A DNA stretch of 64,000 nucleotides from Phragmites australis (Eukaryota > Streptophyta > Magnoliopsida > Poales > Poaceae): assembly GCF_958298935.1 (NCBI RefSeq), contig NC_084927.1:19852001-19916000 (forward strand), in the 5' to 3' direction. Positions 59,340 through 64,000 of the stretch are shown one piece after another. A program made the translations under genes and the position numbers. The notes beneath the pieces are model-generated. The model saw only the letters and a list, made by a program, of their open reading frames with translations, made no database searches and had not been told where the DNA came from. Position 1 is the first letter of the stretch, and each line of letters starts with the position of its first letter.

Positions 59340-62300
59340 TCAGGGTTCTGCCGCTTCCTCATCAGCAGCCGAGGTGGTATGCGTCGGGTACCTCCACATG
59401 ATGTCAGCCCAGGTGCTCTGCCCGTCCGTCACTTCTTTCACCACTGAGGCCACCTCGTCGACCTCGACCCGAATCTGGTCCTTGCTGTCCCGGTCGCGCA
59501 CAGTCACACTTGTAGTGGAATCGACCGTGATTGCCAGGGGGACACCGATTTCGTCGGTCCTTGCATAGCGCTTTCCTATTGTATTACCTGCAACAAGCAT
59601 CTTGACCCATATGAGAAATTTACAAAACGTATAAGACAGTAAACAGGATCGCATTCACCTTCCTTGCGGTCTTGCCTCTTGTGGACAGTTTTGCGTGACC
59701 ATCCACTAGGCTAGCATGATATACCATAAAAAAAACATTTCAAATTTTAGATCCTAAAATGCAGTATGGGACCTGCTGCCATAATAACCTATCTCGAAGA
59801 ACAAATTTCATTCAATCAAAATATTTTGAAAAGAAAGCAGAGCAGGCACATTGAGTACCGCATTCAGAAAATAATACACTGAAGAATACAATGGAAAATC
59901 AAACTTTTGTAAGACATCTATCTTGAGTTTCAAAAATACGAAACAAAAGATAATTATCTGGTTTAACTAAAAACGTTTGCTGTTCGCAAAGCATACTGTT
60001 GTATATTTTGGAAATTTCAATGTGTTCATGCCTTGGGCCGACGTAGAGCTGCTGGACCGGGCTGCTTCCTTTGTTTTCGGCCCAGGCCCGTGAAGAGTGG
60101 CTTTTAGTCGGCAGCTAGGGTTGGATGAGGAGGACTTTTCGGTGCTAGGGATTTTGATCTCTTCTTGGGTGCTGGCGGCGGCTCAACGGCTGAGGCCGCA
60201 TCTTCCGCACCTCGAGGGCGGATTGAGCTCCTGGGTGCCTTGGCCGGCTGCTTCGGTTCCTGGAGCCGTCGGATGGAAGGTGGCCGCGGGAGATTCGGAG
60301 GTATGGCTATGGCCGGGTGCCTGCCATGGGGCCGAACTCACATATATATATATCATCTCCTCTCCCTCACATTGTTTTTCAGATGAGTTTTGATTCACTT
60401 TTGCTTGTCTCCCCTGTGATTCCCCCTCTGGTGCATTGGTGTGTTTGAGTCCGAGTTCAACTTGTGCTTGTGGGCCGATGCTCAGTTCTGAGGAAGATCG
60501 GTTGGTGCCCGGAGCTGCACTGTCGAGGCTCGCCTGTACTGCAGTGGCTGTGCAGTAGAGGTCTTGTATCTCCGTCATCCCTCACACCGGCAGAAACGGC
60601 AGGTTGTTGGATTTCTGGGTCAGCGGCATTTGAGCCGTGCCTTACCTCGATCATCAGTTCTCTTCAACAAGTTGCACTGCGAGCCTTTCTTCTCCCTTCT
60701 GATCTGATTGTATAGATCCCTGATTTATATGCTCTGTGATGATCAATTTTATTGAAATTGAATTAGAATAGTGAGTACAATAGAATCGGTCTTGATACTC
60801 TGATTATTAAAACATAGGCAGTGCTCTGTTTTGTGATCTGTTGAGTGGAGTTCAGCGTGCTATTTAGCTGATGATGAATCCTTCTTTTCAGTCACTGCCT
60901 ATTGTATGCAATACCTGGACATGAAACTTGATTATTGATCTCAGTACATTCTGTTATCTTGGTTTGATATTCTGTTAGCCTTGCTTGAGGTTCAGTTGTC
61001 CTGTTGTTCTCTGTGCAGAGGACTCTAGCTGTACTGAGTCTCTTTTCAGTATAGTTTTAATCTATAGCTCTGTCCAGGTATTTGTAGCCTTCAGAGTATT
61101 GTATATCAAGATCGTTTTCTAGGTGTGATCTCATATTCTAGTTTAATTAGTGATATATCTAAAGGACCAGTTTGGGAGCAAATCTTCAAAGATTTGGGGC
61201 CAACTGATGTGAATGATCTGAGAGCCATTTTCATATAACATCATGATCAGTACTGTTTCAGATACTTGCTAAATAATTTCTGTGGTTATTTTCCAGCAGC
61301 CATTTGAATTATGATCATGTTTTTAACATATGTTTCATGCTGCTCTTGTTATATTTCCATTGGGATATATATATATATATATATATGCTCATATTATCGC
61401 AAATACTACAACACATACCAGGTGGAAATTCTCTATGAGACATTAACAATTTAACAATCGACAAACATATTACATCTCATTTTTAAAGTGCGACAAGTTT
61501 CAAAAATAAAAAAGATCAAAAGTAGAACTCAGATATAAGTGCTGAAATATAAAATACGTGCAAGTTCACTCATGTACCTGTCATGTCGATAATATGTGAA
61601 ATCCCAGCTGCTGTCAAGGCCTTTGAAATTTTCTTGGCAACAACGTCAAATTTCTCAATCTTGACCAATGGAAAGACAGTGCACTTTATTGGAGCAACAA
61701 GAGGGGGAAAACCAAATACGTTTAACTGCTCATCATCTGCCTTGCCATGCCTTTGATAGAAGCAGTGCTCAAAAAGACAGTATATAATGCGCCCGATCCC
61801 AAAGGATGGTTCAATGACAGAAGGAGTAAATTTCCTCTGATGTTCTTTTTTCTTCTCGACATTAATTGTAACCATGTTTTTCTTTATGGTAACATCCTTC
61901 CCAAGGGTGCACACCTTAAACTCGACCTCCCCTTTGGACTCCAACGCCACTTTCAAATCCAACGCTTCAGTCTCACTCATGGCCTGTAAGAGAAAATACA
62001 AGATGAACACAACAGCAATATGATGCAGACAGACAATGTAGAAATGAAACGTACTTCCAATGCTTCAAGAATCATCTTTTGGTTCCCTTTGAACGCAAGA
62101 CCAAGCTCCTTTTTTGATGGGGCTATAACCAGCTTCTGAATGTGCAGAAATGAAACTTATTATTAGCAAGCAGATAATTTCAGAAATTGACCAAAACATT
62201 ACAGCTGTAAATCCATGGTAACGACTCAAATATTCAGTGTACAATAAAAAGCATGTACCCAAAAAGTAAACCTCACCTCCACTTCTCTGGGTTCTGCAAA

Positions 62301-63968
62301 CTTTTCATGTGCTTCAAGTGGAACACCGCTTTTATCCTGTTCAATATCGGCATTAGAAAGGCATAGTTCTATAATGATTGTTATGTGCAAAAGAACACTT
62401 CACAGGAGAATATGTCAAAGGTGGTGTTTTTTCTCTTGTTGGTGTAGAACAAAGAGAAAATGTAAAGCAAAAAAGATCATTCAATTAAATTGATTACTTA
62501 TGAAGTCAAATGATAAGAGCAGTAAAAAAAAAAAGAAATGTCCATCTTTTTCACAAAAAAACAACTATTTGGCCACAAAAACGAAGTGGCAGACAGGGGA
62601 CTATTTAAAAAAGGTAAGGAAATGCCTGCTCCTTAGCTTGATGGTGGCATAGTTTTTGTAACTTTTTTTTTCACGCGATGGACCAACAGAGGGGCCCACC
62701 GGTGCCACCGATCGAAGCCGGCGGCCTGGGAGCAGGCACGTGGAGCCGAGGCTCGCCAGCTCCCATAGGTGCAATGCTTGGGTTCGAGCCTGGGCGGGTG
62801 CGGCCACAACGGGTGTGCCTACCACCGAGCTGCCGCTTGGTTCACAGCTTTTGTAACTTATAGTTGTATAATATCAAGTATAGAAGTATTGGTGTATAAT
62901 GAACAATCAACCAGCAATTCCAAGAGTGTAAGCATTCGATGATGATACATACTGAGTGAGCACGCAAGTCATATGCAGACCTATCAGCAATTCCAACGCA
63001 CTCAATCCACCCGTAAGAGCATTCAATTTCTGCGTCCCAACAATCAGCAGCATAGTGAGCCATTTCATTTGGCAGATGCTGTCGGAAGCGTAGGCGATCT
63101 TTGTCAATCCCAAGCCGTGTCAAGAAAAGGTAGACCCTTCCAATAAAGTAGCCAAGGGTCTCATTGTTCACAGTCCCCTGCAAGTTGTAGCAAAAGTTTC
63201 TTAGAGTCAGACAGCACAACTACGAGTTAAGAGAACGGTACCAGCAGTAGCAAAAGAAGTGCTCAAATAACATATTGTCGTAAGAACATCTAACAGGGAA
63301 GCATCTGAATATAATACCTCAGATACAGCCTCTCCGAGTTTAAGTCTTGTTGCTGACCTTCCTGCCAGTTGCTTCTCTCTCGGAAACATCAAGAACTCTA
63401 GATCAGAAACATCACCAAACTTTGGGTGGGATTTGTCCTCTGGGTCCACAAAGTGCTCAATTTCCGCTAAAGTAAACTCACGGACTCTCAGAAGGCCTTG
63501 ACGGGGAGATATCTAGTGAAAGAAGTTATTCTCAGTCCACAAATGTTATTTATTTAGGTACGACCCTACATTTATTTACTACTAATTAATGAACTCACTC
63601 CCATTTTATGATTCTTGTTTATCTCAAACCTAACTTGATTTAAAAAAATATTTGTCTGTTTAATCTGGATACCTAATAGGCTAATAAATAGATGATGACA
63701 TAAGTGTACCAAACATGAACAGTAAAAGCAATGGTAGCCTCTCATGTGTCACATCACATTAGATAGAATATGTTAACAACTAGATGATCTGAACCCTAGA
63801 AAGAAAGTTCATGATTACAGAAGCTGAACAGAACATTAACAAAGTCATGCCTCATTCCTGAAGGCTTGACCAATTTGGGCTGCGGCAAAGGGTAGCCTTT
63901 CACCATTATAGCGATACAAGTCTCTGAAGTTCACAAAGATACCCTGTGCTGTCTCTGGCCTCATATAT
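59340..63968 (-). CDS. GlyRS: Glycyl-tRNA synthetase, eukaryotic type, 3' seven exons (partial)
   Basis: Minus-strand exons: 63851-63968, 63318-63512, 62953-63177, 62277-62336, 62055-62135, 61578-61983 and 59340-59587. They join in phase to about 443 C-terminal residues, and the 5' part lies beyond the right edge. Class II synthetase motif 2 is at [19 protein letters not shown], the aligned [18 protein letters not shown] block follows, and motif 3 is at [16 protein letters not shown] with its conserved Arg. The anticodon-binding domain is in the last two exons ([29 protein letters not shown]). The enzyme charges tRNA-Gly. The homodimeric type serves the cytosol and commonly mitochondria, unlike the chloroplast alpha-beta type. 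The donor after AFRNE is GC (63850-63849), a GC-AG intron. The last intron (1,990 bp) contains a GC-rich block. Confidence 0.95.
60040..60720. other. GC-rich, gene-start-like block in the last GlyRS intron
   Basis: About 0.7 kb of GC-richer DNA in an AT-rich intron, antisense to GlyRS. It includes GCAGCTAGGGTTGGATGAGG (a leader-like telo-box before an ATG) and open frames on both strands. No domain is recognised. It may be an insertion or captured 5' gene end. Confidence 0.35.
61365..61386. repeat. AT dinucleotide microsatellite
   Basis: About eleven ATs in a row within the last GlyRS intron. Confidence 0.9.
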
Positions 63969-64000
63969 CTGCAAAACCAAGGAAGCAAGTAAGCACAAAC

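Overview
The window is nuclear DNA from a grass (Poaceae). I infer this from GC-rich exons with short canonical introns, plant-type gene families (xylan glycosyltransferase, Ole e 1-like pollen protein, plant Rieske protein), and the kind of repeats present: Sirevirus-like LTRs with palindromic motif arrays, Tourist- and Stowaway-like MITEs, a CACTA end and a candidate Helitron. The species cannot be named from sequence alone. There is no prokaryotic or viral gene cluster. Most of the 64 kb is transposable-element DNA and its remains.

Layout. 1-5460: 5' part of a minus-strand Ty1-copia (Sirevirus-like) element, running off the left edge, with a 2.4-kb LTR that carries an internal 416-bp tandem duplication. 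It abuts a CACTA end (5652). 8056-13298: a Nudix hydrolase gene (minus, 4 coding exons) whose 4.4-kb second intron holds an antisense Sirevirus-like fragment. 15590-16276: a long foldback element. 17718-25481: a complete but decayed copia element with 196-bp LTRs and a GGTGT target duplication. 27056-28683: a 40S ribosomal protein S27 gene with a damaged splice donor. 30059-32587: a solo LTR with target duplication ACTCG, containing a MITE. 34398-34478: tRNA-Leu(AAG). 34804-35139: a small secreted Cys-rich protein. 36850-38078: another related LTR. 38421-39331: fragments of an unidentified, frameshifted gene. 40719-41454: an Ole e 1-like protein. 41976-44543: an IRX10-type GT47 gene. 46626-54250: the mitochondrial Rieske Fe-S protein gene, whose 6.8-kb intron records a local duplication followed by insertions. 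54790-56108: a solo LTR with target duplication TAAAG. 57296-59045: a candidate Helitron carrying repeated exon-like modules. 59340-63968: the 3' part of a cytosolic-type glycyl-tRNA synthetase gene, cut by the right edge.

The genes are unrelated housekeeping or cell-wall genes and do not form a pathway. The informative material is structural: exact target-site duplications, an empty-site comparison inside the Rieske intron, two non-canonical splice donors (RPS27 CT, GlyRS GC), a set of related LTRs with different palindromic arrays, and repeated exon modules in the Helitron-like region. I found no convincing novel functional system.
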